A stretch of 62,235 nucleotides of DNA, from positions 1 to 62,235 of the forward strand of contig NZ_QJUG01000012.1 in assembly GCF_003426775.1 (NCBI RefSeq). Direction: 5' to 3'. Within the stretch, counting starts at the first letter, position 1, and every line of letters starts with the position of its first letter. Positions 53,952-61,817 of this stretch are shown in pieces. The notes under the pieces are model-generated. The model did no database searches. It was not told the DNA's origin and was given only the letters and a program-made list of their open reading frames with translations. Both the position numbers and the translations under genes were made by a program. This stretch comes from Allorhizocola rhizosphaerae (GTDB taxonomy: Bacteria > Actinomycetota > Actinomycetes > Mycobacteriales > Micromonosporaceae).

Positions 53952-55013
53952 TTAGTAGTCGGCGTCGAACACCCAGGTGCGGCCGTTGGGCGCCTCGACA
54001 ATGTGCAGGTGCGATGCCAGTTCGCGCGCACAGTCCCGGCCGTTGAGGTGGAGGAAGGGCCGCAGCCAGCTCGGGGCGTCGGCTCCGGCTTCCTTGCTGC
54101 CGAAGGTGGCCAGCAGATGCTCGGCGTGGGCGACGGGCGACTGGAACTCGCCGTGGAATCGCTGAGAAAATTGGTCCAGCGCTTCATCGTCTTCGACACC
54201 CACGTAGGCCGCCCAGGCAGCAAAGGCCAGGCCGTGTCCCTCAATACCTTTGGCAACCTTGCTGAGCGTCCTAACGTCCGGGCACTCACCGAGCGCGAGA
54301 TCCACGCCATACGGAAAGCCGCGGTAGGCGAACACAGCGCACTCCTCGGCATCGGGCTGACAGCTGTTGCGCATGATGAAGCCGATGGCGCGGTCGAGCG
54401 CCTCGACGTCCACGGCGGGATCGAGCCAGGCGCCATGGAAGTGGCCGGCATCTGAGCCGTGCAGAACACCGATTAGAATCTCGGGTCGAGGATCACGCGT
54501 CGGGTCTTCTGGACGAGGCGTTCGAACGGCTCGCTCGAAAGCTTGGTGCTCGCGCTGGATACTGTTCCACTCCCAAGCGAGCGCTTCGTCTGACGGCGTT
54601 GACCAGAAACCTCGCATACCACAAGGGTTTTGGTACAGCACGACGCCGCCCGGTCCATCGACATGCCTTCTGAGACCATACCAGTCCGTCGTAGCCGGGT
54701 CGCCGAGCGACTCGTCCAGCGCGGTATGGAGGTTCTCGGGATTGGTGTCGTCAGCGGCCTGCCACGGATTCCACTCGGCGGCGTCGTCCCATGGAAAGGG
54801 ATCGTTGGCTGGATCGTAAGGCTCGTAATCTGCTGTTAAATCGGTTGGAGAGCCAAGGGCTTGTTCTCCGGCAGCAGCCTGTGGTGCGATGGCGGCTTGG
54901 CCAAGAATTGCATGCGGTGGCTGGATTTCTTCGACGAGCGGGTGGCGCGCAACCTGTTCACGCATCACCGCGCCGTTGAGGTCAATTCCCTTCTGTTGAT
55001 TGATCTTTTCCAT
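53952..55013 (-). CDS. ArdA-like antirestriction protein with N-terminal extension
   Basis: A 353-residue protein from ATG 55013. The last 165 residues match ArdA, a DNA mimic that inhibits type I restriction: LIGVLHGSDAGHFHGAWLDP, then IGFIMRNSCQPDAEECAVFA, HGLAFAAWAAYVG and repeated acidic surface patches. The first 190 residues are an acidic, Trp-rich extension (DPANDPFPWDDAAEWNPWQA) not found in compact ArdA proteins. The extension might carry a second mimic surface. It is the first gene of the minus-strand antirestriction cluster. Confidence 0.82.
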   Translation of the reverse strand: MEKINQQKGIDLNGAVMREQVARHPLVEEIQPPHAILGQAAIAPQAAAGEQALGSPTDLTADYEPYDPANDPFPWDDAAEWNPWQAADDTNPENLHTALDESLGDPATTDWYGLRRHVDGPGGVVLYQNPCGMRGFWSTPSDEALAWEWNSIQREHQAFERAVRTPRPEDPTRDPRPEILIGVLHGSDAGHFHGAWLDPAVDVEALDRAIGFIMRNSCQPDAEECAVFAYRGFPYGVDLALGECPDVRTLSKVAKGIEGHGLAFAAWAAYVGVEDDEALDQFSQRFHGEFQSPVAHAEHLLATFGSKEAGADAPSWLRPFLHLNGRDCARELASHLHIVEAPNGRTWVFDADY

Positions 55014-55142
55014 ACACTGTTGTCTCCGTTTATGAAGTTGTATTTGGTTGTGCGCTAACACCTGCGAGATGCCAATCCGCCTCCATGCTGTGGGTTTAAT
55101 CCTTGATCTTGCACTCGAAATCGTCCATAATCGACAGTACGT

Positions 55143-55649
55143 ATGAGTGACGACCAATTTTCCAAACTGAGTAAGCAAATAGCGGACATCGGTAGTCGGC
55201 TGGATAAAAAGATCGACGGACTGCGCGATGAAATGAACACGCGTTTCGAGCAGGTGGACCAGCGTTTCGAGCAGGTGGACCAGCGCTTCCAGGCGGTAGA
55301 CAAGCGTTTCGAGCACATCGACCAGCGTTTCGAGGCGGTGGACAAACGCTTTGACATACAAGAGCAACGCTTCAAAGCCATGCTGGACGAGCGATTCAAA
55401 GAATTCGAGGAAGGCTCGTTCGACCGTCTGGCTGGTCATCTCAGTACCGAGATCGAGGGTCTCAAGGGCCAGGTAGCCTCCGTGACCAAAGAAGTCAGAA
55501 AAACAAACGACTTGGTTGACGGCCTGTACAAGCACAGGATTGAAGACGAGAAGAAACAAGCCGAGCTGGAGGGCGAGCAGAGCCGGCACCGCAAGTGGAT
55601 CGGCCAGCTCGCCGATCACACCGATACCCGGCTGGCGCCGGAGATGTAA
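55143..55649 (+). CDS. Coiled-coil protein with heptad repeats
   Basis: A 168-residue protein dominated by a perfect coiled coil. Residues 34-80 repeat a seven-residue unit (RFEQVDQ, RFQAVDK, RFEHIDQ, RFEAVDK, RFDIQEQ). The rest is also helical (LSTEIEGLKGQVASVTKEVR). No signal or membrane part. It is divergent from the ArdA-like gene, 129 bases away. Such proteins are common on actinomycete elements, with unknown roles. It may be cotranscribed with the degraded gene that follows at 55654. Confidence 0.75.
   Translation: MSDDQFSKLSKQIADIGSRLDKKIDGLRDEMNTRFEQVDQRFEQVDQRFQAVDKRFEHIDQRFEAVDKRFDIQEQRFKAMLDERFKEFEEGSFDRLAGHLSTEIEGLKGQVASVTKEVRKTNDLVDGLYKHRIEDEKKQAELEGEQSRHRKWIGQLADHTDTRLAPEM
55242..55388 (+). 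repeat. Tandem 21-bp repeats encoding heptads
   Basis: Seven copies of a 21-base unit start at 55242, 55263, 55284, 55305, 55326, 55347 and 55368. The first two are identical (CGTTTCGAGCAGGTGGACCA plus G); later copies diverge. Each encodes one heptad of the coiled-coil gene. Repeat number could change by slippage without shifting the frame. Confidence 0.75.
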
Positions 55650-55653
55650 GACG

Positions 55654-55985
55654 GTGAGCCACCAGACCCGAACCTACCATGTAACCTTCACTGACCTGGC
55701 GCCCGTGGGTATCGCTACCTACTACCTCGGTGCTGTGCAACGGCTGCGCGACGCGCAAGAGCGGCAGATGGGTCCGGGTTCCAGGCAACGGCAGCAACCC
55801 TGGCGCTCGGGTGCACCTCGCAAGCGACTACCTCTCGCTCGCTGAGGAGCGTCTTCGTCAACTGACCCAAGACGACCGACAAAGCGCGTGAGGTCTGCGA
55901 GTGGTTGCGAACCTTGATCGATCCGTCGGCTGTCGCGATGGCTGAACGCCTGGGGCGCGAGCTGGAGCGTTCAGACGTACGGTGA
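55654..55985 (+). pseudogene. Degraded small hypothetical gene with two frameshifts
   Basis: From GTG 55654 the frame reads SHQTRTYHVTFTDLAPVGIA and YYLGAVQRLRDAQER. It continues in a second frame with GARVHLASDYLSLAEERLRQ, and in a third with AREVCEWLRTLIDPSAVAMA up to a stop at 55983-55985. Each part has good coding character and they join in order, so I read one ancestral protein of about 108 residues with two indels. The first frame alone ends at 55845 after 63 residues. Confidence 0.5.
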
Positions 55986-56008
55986 AACGTCCATCTCGCG
56001 AATGGCTC

Positions 56009-56476
56009 TTACAACTGATCGGCCAGGCGTGCCCGGATCGTATCCAGGACATCAGGATCCACAGCAGGTCGGCCGCCGATGATCAGCTGACTTTGCTCGC
56101 CTGCCCAATCAGACCAGCGCTCAAGGACTTGTTCTTTGGTCGAACCCATGGCAGCCGCGACCTCATCGAGGCCGGCGCCGGCTTCAAAGGCCCGTTCCAT
56201 GGCGATGGGTTGCCAACTGGTCCACCAGCGAATCACGGCGGAGGACAGCGCCAGCTCGGCCAGGAAGGGCTCCGGTGCTGTTTCCCGATAGTTGTGCAGT
56301 GCCTGTTCGTGTAGCTCGGTCAGCAGGGAATATGGGCTTCGCTTCACGGCCTCGGCAAAGGTCAAAGGTGGCTCCGGAGGATTGGCCTCCGGTTCCGGGA
56401 TGCCCGGCGCCGTGGGCTTGTTCTGGCTGGTAATCGCGTTGCTGCCTCCTTCAGGATGGGGACTCGATGTTTCCAT
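56009..56476 (-). CDS. Hypothetical protein with a helix-turn-helix-like end
   Basis: A 155-residue protein. The first 40 residues are Pro- and Glu-rich and probably unstructured. The rest is helical (RSPYSLLTELHEQALHNYRE), then FEAGAGLDEVAAAMGSTKEQVLERW, which looks like a helix-turn-helix, and a final helix (DPDVLDTIRARLADQL). The spacing of the motif suggests DNA binding. It converges with the degraded gene at 55654-55985. Family unknown. Confidence 0.65.
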   Translation of the reverse strand: METSSPHPEGGSNAITSQNKPTAPGIPEPEANPPEPPLTFAEAVKRSPYSLLTELHEQALHNYRETAPEPFLAELALSSAVIRWWTSWQPIAMERAFEAGAGLDEVAAAMGSTKEQVLERWSDWAGEQSQLIIGGRPAVDPDVLDTIRARLADQL

Positions 56477-56712
56477 TGCAATGTTCCTCTATTAACGTGC
56501 TTGTTGTCGCTCCTATTCCGGTTCGGTGGGCGGGGTCGAAGGACTGAAGCGATGCTCAGGTCCGGGTTCTCCCAAAGGAATTGGTTGCGTGCGAATGGTT
56601 GTGGCATCTGCCGTGCCGTTCTTTCCGTTCCCGACCGGGAGGGCTTGCTCGCCACGCGGTGATCTTGACATAAATATTGAGGTTCATTAGTATTATTGGT
56701 AGGAGAAATGTC

Positions 56713-56955
56713 ATGAAAACAGCCCCGGCGACCATCAGCTTCTCGGTAGACACCGCCCTCAAAGACGATCTGGACAAGATCGCCGCTGAGGAAGGTCGTT
56801 CCAAGAGCGACCTCTTCCGCGAGATGTACAACAGCTACATGTTCAAGCGGGCTTTGCGCCGCGTGCAGGACCAAGGAGTGCTGGTGGCCACCCGTTTGGG
56901 CCTTCAGACCGACGAAGACGTCTACCGCTACCTGGACAAGGGCGGTGCGGCTTAG
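56713..56955 (+). CDS. Ribbon-helix-helix antitoxin, VapB-like
   Basis: An 80-residue DNA-binding antitoxin. ATG 56713 has GGAGA eight bases before it. The ribbon-helix-helix is clear: ISFSVDTALKDDLDKIAAEE then GRSKSDLFREMYNSYM. The C-terminal part (VLVATRLGLQTDEDVYRYLD) would wrap the toxin. Its stop overlaps the PIN toxin start by 11 bases. Antitoxins of this class repress their own operon. Confidence 0.88.
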   Translation: MKTAPATISFSVDTALKDDLDKIAAEEGRSKSDLFREMYNSYMFKRALRRVQDQGVLVATRLGLQTDEDVYRYLDKGGAA

Positions 56956-57391
56956 GGTCGTCTTCGATTCCAACGTGTACGTCGCAGCGGCCCTTCGCCC
57001 TGGCGGGCACGCCGATCTGTGGTTGGACATCGCCACGACACCGAGCAGCGGTTTCGGGGTATTCGTTTCAGCCGCCATCCTTGACGAAGTCCGCGACAAG
57101 TTGGTCAACAAGTTCGGCATCCACCCCGATGACGTCCAGCGCCTCATCGAGCGCATCCAGACAATCGCCACGGTGGTCACCCCCAATGAGACACTTTCTG
57201 TCGTCGACGATCCCGACGACAACGCCATCCTGGAATGTGCGCTCGCAGCCCAGGCGCACCTTGTTGTTACGGCTGACCATGCCCTGCTGAAGCTGAATCC
57301 GTTTCGAGGTATCGGCATCGCTCATCCTCGCGAGTTACGCAGTATTTTCGCCTCGGATTTCCGGAAAGTTGGCGAAGACTCGGGGTCGTAG
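56945..57391 (+). CDS. PIN-domain ribonuclease toxin, VapC-like
   Basis: A 148-residue PIN-family RNase from GTG 56945. The conserved acidic residues are in VVFDSNVYVAAA, SAAILDEVRDKLV and DDPDDNAILECALAAQA, with LVVTADHALL after. It belongs to the PIN_3 subfamily (toxins of about 140-150 residues). It overlaps the antitoxin gene and its 3' end overlaps the integrase tail on the other strand by 70 bases. The pair lies at the right edge of the island, where it could stabilise the element in the chromosome. Confidence 0.88.
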   Translation: MRLRVVFDSNVYVAAALRPGGHADLWLDIATTPSSGFGVFVSAAILDEVRDKLVNKFGIHPDDVQRLIERIQTIATVVTPNETLSVVDDPDDNAILECALAAQAHLVVTADHALLKLNPFRGIGIAHPRELRSIFASDFRKVGEDSGS

Positions 57392-57665
57392 CCATCGCGG
57401 TCACGGGCGCGATGGCGCTTCAAGATCCGCGCCACGCTGCTAATGCTGATCTTGTACCTCTGCGCCAACGCCGGGCGCGACCATCCGGACCGGAAAGCCG
57501 TGATGAGGTCGTCTATGTCATCAGAGCCGAGGCGCGTGGTGAGCGCCCGCCTCTGAGGCGAGGCGTACGCGCTGGCAGTCGGGGGACAAGGCGTGCTGAG
57601 GTCCTCCGAGCCAAGACGGGCAGCGCATTTGCGCAGGTAGTCGACGAGCGATGGGTTTAGTTTCC
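57322..57665 (-). CDS. Stored C-terminal tail of the island integrase (helix-turn-helix)
   Basis: A 114-codon open segment that starts right at the att core and has no start codon of its own. It encodes RKLNPSLVDYLRKCAARLG, a linker, then RLGSDDIDDLITAFRSGW and ALAQRYKISISSVARILKRH, a helix-turn-helix like those ending many actinobacterial serine recombinases. Across the att core this frame is the one used by the serine integrase at 6167-7945. In the excised circle the two would be one protein of about 691 residues. In the integrated state this DNA is separated from its gene. The neighbouring degraded integrase reads the core in a different frame unless frameshifted. Confidence 0.6.
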
Positions 57666-57682
57666 GTCCAAGTGGGGGAGCC
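57666..57682 (+). repeat. attR core: second copy of the tRNA-Asn 3' end
   Basis: GTCCAAGTGGGGGAGCC, identical to 6214-6230. The 5' part of the tRNA is missing, so only the core was copied. It is also the left attachment site of the degraded integrase that follows. Confidence 0.85.
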
Positions 57683-58815
57683 CAACGTGTCACAATACGA
57701 ACCCCGGACCCCTGGTCCGGGGTTCGTATTGCTTGCGGGGATGCGGAAGTACGGCTTGATGTGGTGCCTCCCGGTAACCTGGATCTCGTGGACCAGCGCC
57801 CGGAAGAGGGCATTCTTGGCTCCGGGTGCACCTTGGTTGAGCAGTTGAACGATCTCGCCGCGCATGCCGTCAGATCTTCTTGTGTGATGTCGAGCGGCTC
57901 GGGATCGTCTTCTGCGGCCAAGGTGAGCTCTTCTCGGTGAGCTTTGAGTTGGCGTGCTCGCTCCTTTAGCTGCGCGACCCGCTCGCCGGCGGCGGCTTCG
58001 GTCATGGCCTTGTTCTCGAACGCGTTGAGGTAGCGGTCGATCTCTGCGGTGATCTCTTCCAGGTCGGTGTCGATGGCGGTGATGGTCTTCCGGCGGTCGT
58101 GTTGGGCGTCGGCAGCTTGTGCGGCGATCGAAGCGATAGCTTCTTGGATGATGTCGGTCTGGTGGTAGGTGTCGATGAGCGCGCCGAGCATCTTGTCTTC
58201 GACTTCGTCGGCGGGGAGGCGGTCGGCTGGGCAGGACTGGGGTCCGTAGCGCTGCCGGGTTAAGCAGGTGTAGTAGCGGTAGCGGCGGTTGCGTCCGGTG
58301 GCGGCGGTGCCGACGTAGTGGGCGCCGCAGTGGTCGCATTTGATTTCGCCGGTGAGGCAGTAGTCGGAGTTGGCCGAGGCGCGTTGTGAGTAGTCTTCGC
58401 TGCGCTGGTCAAGAATCCGCTGTGCATGATCGAAGACGGCGGTGTCGATGAGGGCGGGGTGGTGGTCGTCAGCGCGGTACCAGGTGCCGCGGTAGTAGAT
58501 CTCGCCGAGGTAGGTGCGGTTGCGTAGGATCGCGAGCACGGTGTGGCTGGACCAGCGTTTTCCGGTACGTGTGCGGTATCCCCGCTGGTTGAGGTCTTTG
58601 GCGACCTCCTTTGCTCCCAGGCGTTTCTTGGTGAAGGTCTCGAAGATGGCTTTGACGGCCAGGTCTTCGCCTGCGGCGATCGCCAGTTTCTTGGTGTCGC
58701 GGTTGAGTTCATAGCCGTGGGGGACCTTGCCGCCGCACCATTCTCCCTTCGACGCTTTGCGTTCCAGAGCGTTGATGACTCGGTCGATGAGGATCTCACG
58801 CTCCTGGCGGCGGCG
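57683..58815 (-). pseudogene. Degraded second serine integrase (N-terminus missing, frameshifted)
   Basis: The frame EREILIDRVINALERKASKG, then WCGGKVPHGYELN and RWSSHTVLAILRNRTYLGEI, is the recombinase domain of a large serine integrase; IKCDHCGAHYVG with CLTRQRYGPQSC is its zinc ribbon, followed by a coiled coil. The catalytic N-terminus is absent. At about 57870 the sequence shifts frame: the natural continuation MRGEIVQLLNQGAPGAKNAL, then FRALVHEIQVTGR, lies one frame away. Its 5' end joins an IS1380-type transposase fragment. It points at the same att core as the intact integrase, so it belongs to a related earlier or tandem element. Confidence 0.8.
57694..57730. terminator. Perfect 17-bp hairpin beside attR
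   Basis: AATACGAACCCCGGACC (57694-57710) pairs exactly with 57714-57730 around the loop CCT. It lies 11 bases right of the att core, as the terminator at 6246-6278 does beside attL. That suggests it was once the terminator after an intact tRNA-Asn. Confidence 0.7.
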
Positions 58816-59381
58816 ATCACCGGCGCCGCCGCCGGCGTGGACAGCGTGGCGATCAGTGGCGACAGACCACGCAGCTACACCCGGTAGCCGCCGACCTTGG
58901 CGTGCCCGAACGCCGCGCCGTGTTTGGCATGCCGGTACACCCGCCGCAGCAGCGAGTCCACATCCACGACGACCTGCTCGTCGGCGCCGGGCAACAGCGG
59001 CACCCGCCCGGCCAGCGCAGCCAGCAGATCCCGCGATGCCGCCTCCAGCTGCAGGCTGTGTCCCCAAGTGAAAAACCGCAGGAACGACCCCAACGTCGAC
59101 GGCGCATACACGCCGTCAAACAGCGCCTTCATCCCGCCGTGACGCAACAGGTCCAGATCGTCGATGCAGTCCGCCCCCGCGGTCATCCCCGCCACGACCG
59201 CAGCCGCCTTGCCGCCAGGACGCGCTCCGGTCGGCAGGTCCGGGCGCACCCGCCCATCCACCAGCCCGGCAAAGTCAACCTGTTCAGCCAGCCGCATCAC
59301 CGGCACCAGCCCGGCACACGACACCAAATTGAGCTCGTCGATCCGGACGACGACACCACGCGACCCATGCGATAGCCTCAC
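58815..59381 (-). pseudogene. IS1380-family transposase fragment
   Basis: The frame starting MRLSHGSRGVVVRIDELNLV shows IS1380-type features: LVPVMRLAEQVDFAGLVDGR, GGKAAAVVAGMTAGADCIDDLDLLRHG and VVDVDSLLRRVYRHAKHGAA, with the DSL(L/R) acidic site. It meets a TAG at 58875-58873. Reading on in frame gives LRGLSPLIATLSTPAAAPVI, clearly the continuation, so the stop is a nonsense change. The fragment ends at the junction with the integrase remnant near 58815. About half of the transposase is missing. Confidence 0.78.
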
Positions 59382-59896
59382 CTGTGAGGTGTCCTCTCAC
59401 GTTGGGTAATGGTTGTCTCAGCAACTCCCATCTTCCCAGCCCAGAGGACGCTTTTCTATCTCTGTCCACAATGGACACTAAACCGTTACCGGTGGATTCA
59501 TCCCTGAGGAGCGGGGTCGGTCAAGTCCTGGTTTTGAAGGGATGTGACCGTTTCTTGATCCGGTTTCGGGCATGATGTTCTGCGCGTCGTGTCAAGTGTG
59601 GTGTCATGGCCGACCGTAGGCCCGCCCGGAGGGCTTGGCCTTGACACCAGCGAGACCGGCGCGATGCTCGGGCTATGCCGGAATCGGTATGGGGTTGGGG
59701 TGCCGCTTCTCCACTGTCCGATGTGGACATCAAGGCAAGCCGGTCCCGGTTGCCGTTCATCCCTTCGCCGTGATGGTTAACGAGCATGGAGTAGATGCGG
59801 CGGTGGCCAGGTGGGATCAATCAGACTTGGTCGACCTCGCCTTGACGGGGGTCAGAATCCACACGATCTCGCACACTGGCCACGCCGGGCTCGTGG
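59382..59896. other. 515-bp region between two IS remnants
   Basis: It probably contains the left part of the IS1380 element and degenerate sequence. Frames on both strands have no ribosome site and no recognisable family. I see no intact gene. Confidence 0.45.
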
Positions 59897-60918
59897 TCAC
59901 ACCGGTTCCTTCGCCAGGCAACGGATCTCACCGTCACGTAGCCCCCAGAAGACCAGGGTGAGCAGTTTCCGGGCGCAGGCGACCTTGGCGACACCGGCAC
60001 CGCGTGTGTCGGCCAGCCTCACCCGGGTGCCGGTCAGCGGGCAGCCCCGGATGCGCTGCACCGCTTCGGCACAGGCCCAGCGCACCAGACGGTTACCCTG
60101 CTTGGTAATCCGCCCACGGCGGACCTTGGTATCAGACTCGCGGTGCCGTGGGGTCAGCCCGGCCCAGGAACACAGCTGCTCGGGCCGGGTGAACCGGCCA
60201 ACGTCGCCGATCTCCGCCACCAGGACCGCCGCCAGCACCGGGCCCACCCCTTCCAGGGCCTGGATGGCCCGGTAGCCGGGATGGCCGACCAGCCGAGCGG
60301 CGATCATCTTGGCGAACGCATCGATCTCAAAGTCGATGGCCTCGATCAGGCGGCGCAGCGAGATAATCCGGGCCGTGTACTCCTGCTCCAGCAGTAGCTG
60401 GTTGAGTAGCTCGGTACCGGCTGCGCCGAACAGATCACTCATCGGCACAGCGGTACCACACTTGGCCAGCACCGCGTGCACGCTGCACTTCAAGCCGGAA
60501 CGCAACGCCACCAGCTTGGCCCGGTGACGGACCAGCTCCCGCAACGCCCGCACCGGCGGCGGAGCAATCCACGCTTCGGGCAGCCGCCCCATCCGCAGCA
60601 GATCGGCCAGATCAGCGGCGTCCCGTTCGTCGTTTTTCACCCTGCGATAGGCGAATCCCTTGACTCCCAAGGGATGTGCCAGGTGGACGGTCGCACCGTG
60701 TTCTTGTAGCAGATCCACGGCCCAGTACCATCCGTACGTCGCCTCGATCACCACCTCGGGCGCCTCGCCCATCAACGCGATCTGATGGCGAACGCCAGCG
60801 GTTCGTTGTCGACGCGGGCCTTACCCAGCAGCTCACCGGCCGGGGTCATCCGAACCAGCACCGAACGCCGCCGGTGCAAGTCAATACCCACGATCTGAGG
60901 ACCACAGCAGTCTTCCAT
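59897..60918 (-). mobile_element. IS110-family transposase with a frameshift
   Basis: The N-terminal part starts at ATG 60918 (MEDCCGPQIVGIDLHRRRSV) and carries the first catalytic Asp in GIDLHRRRS. It stops at 60772 after a one-base shift. The second frame starts near 60775 and continues MGEAPEVVIEATYGWYWAVD, then VKNDERDAADLADLLRMGRL, the DEDD residues of IS110. The C-terminal half carries ALEGVGPVLAAVLVAEIGDV and LCSWAGLTPRHRESDTKVRR, the Tnp_IS116/IS110 region with its serine. About 340 residues in all. The shift probably inactivates it, unless it is programmed. Confidence 0.85.
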
Positions 60919-61817
60919 GAGGGGCCTCCTCACTGACGTGACCGACATTGACCACTTCCAGTGAACCGGGTAACACACGATCACCGGAAGCGTCACCAGG
61001 AGCGGAGGCCCCGCTCCTTCATCACATCAGGCTAAGGTCGCTGGCCGGTCCGGGTGTGCCTTCGGTGTGCACCATCGCGCCGCGCCCATGAGCTGACCGT
61101 CGTGGCCAGGAGCAAGGATGCGTCCCCCCGCGACGCACATCGGTGCGTTAGGACGATGCCAGCCGGGAAGAGGGCAGAGCCGGGCCGCGTCGCGCAGGGC
61201 GAGTCGTCAACCCGTCGACCTGTTCGGCGAGACGGGTCATGTCGAGCTTTCGACGGGCGGTGTCATCCGTCGCGTCCGTTTGTTGGGTATGGCCGGGTTC
61301 GATCTGTGGCGGAGTGCGACGTCCGGAGCAAGATAACCGTGGTGTCGGGCCACGCCACCCGGTCCGGGGTCTGACCGACGGCGCCAGGTCGGCTATCTGC
61401 TGAGTTCTCACATTGACATGCTCGCTGAATGACGTTGCTCATGCACAATTGATTGTCCGGGTACCTGGTTTCAGCATGGTGACGACCCATTTTCTGTGAG
61501 TTCTGTGTTGAAGCACGGTTGTTGGCGTGTTGTCCATTCAGGACGGTGTTTCGGCGGGATGGGCGTCGTGTATTCGCTGTTCGTGTTCGCATGGTCCGAG
61601 AGATTCCCAGGAGCCTCGACCGAATGATGCTGTGACGGGTTGTTGTGCGGGTTGGTTCGTGTTGGACGAGTATCGCATGGGTTTGTGTGGGTGGCTGTGG
61701 TTGCTGGTCTGCTGTTGCTGTCGGCCGTTCCGGGTCTTGTGTGTGGATCAGGGGTGTGGCAGTGTGCTTGTTCCGGTGTGGGTGATCGACTGCTGGGTCG
61801 GGAGCGGGGGGTAGACG
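60919..61817. other. About 900 bp without a supported gene
   Basis: This stretch holds the outer end of the IS110 element and the upstream region of the gene that runs off the right edge. Long frames here are Arg/His/Pro- or Cys/Val-rich shadow readings. A TTGACA occurs at 61414 but I see no convincing -10 element with it. Confidence 0.45.

Larger units (their letters stand above)
6214..57682. mobile_element. Integrated genomic island / ICE-like element bounded by tRNA-Asn repeats
   Basis: The element is bounded by a 17-bp direct repeat of the tRNA-Asn 3' end. Inside are, from the left: a serine integrase, a tyrosine integrase with excisionase, a conjugation-type cluster (coupling ATPase, replication-relaxation protein, small membrane proteins), regulators, two RHS toxins with likely immunity genes, antirestriction genes and a VapBC-like pair. 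No classical MobA/TraA relaxase and no complete type IV secretion set is visible. Transfer may therefore use the single FtsK/VirD4-like ATPase or a helper. The boundaries are seen directly; calling it one element is inference, and it may be composite. Confidence 0.8.

Noticed and set aside
55242-55388. CRISPR-like regular repeats
   Set aside because: The 21-base units have no spacers and encode in-frame heptads of a coiled-coil protein. No CRISPR array or cas gene is seen anywhere in the window.
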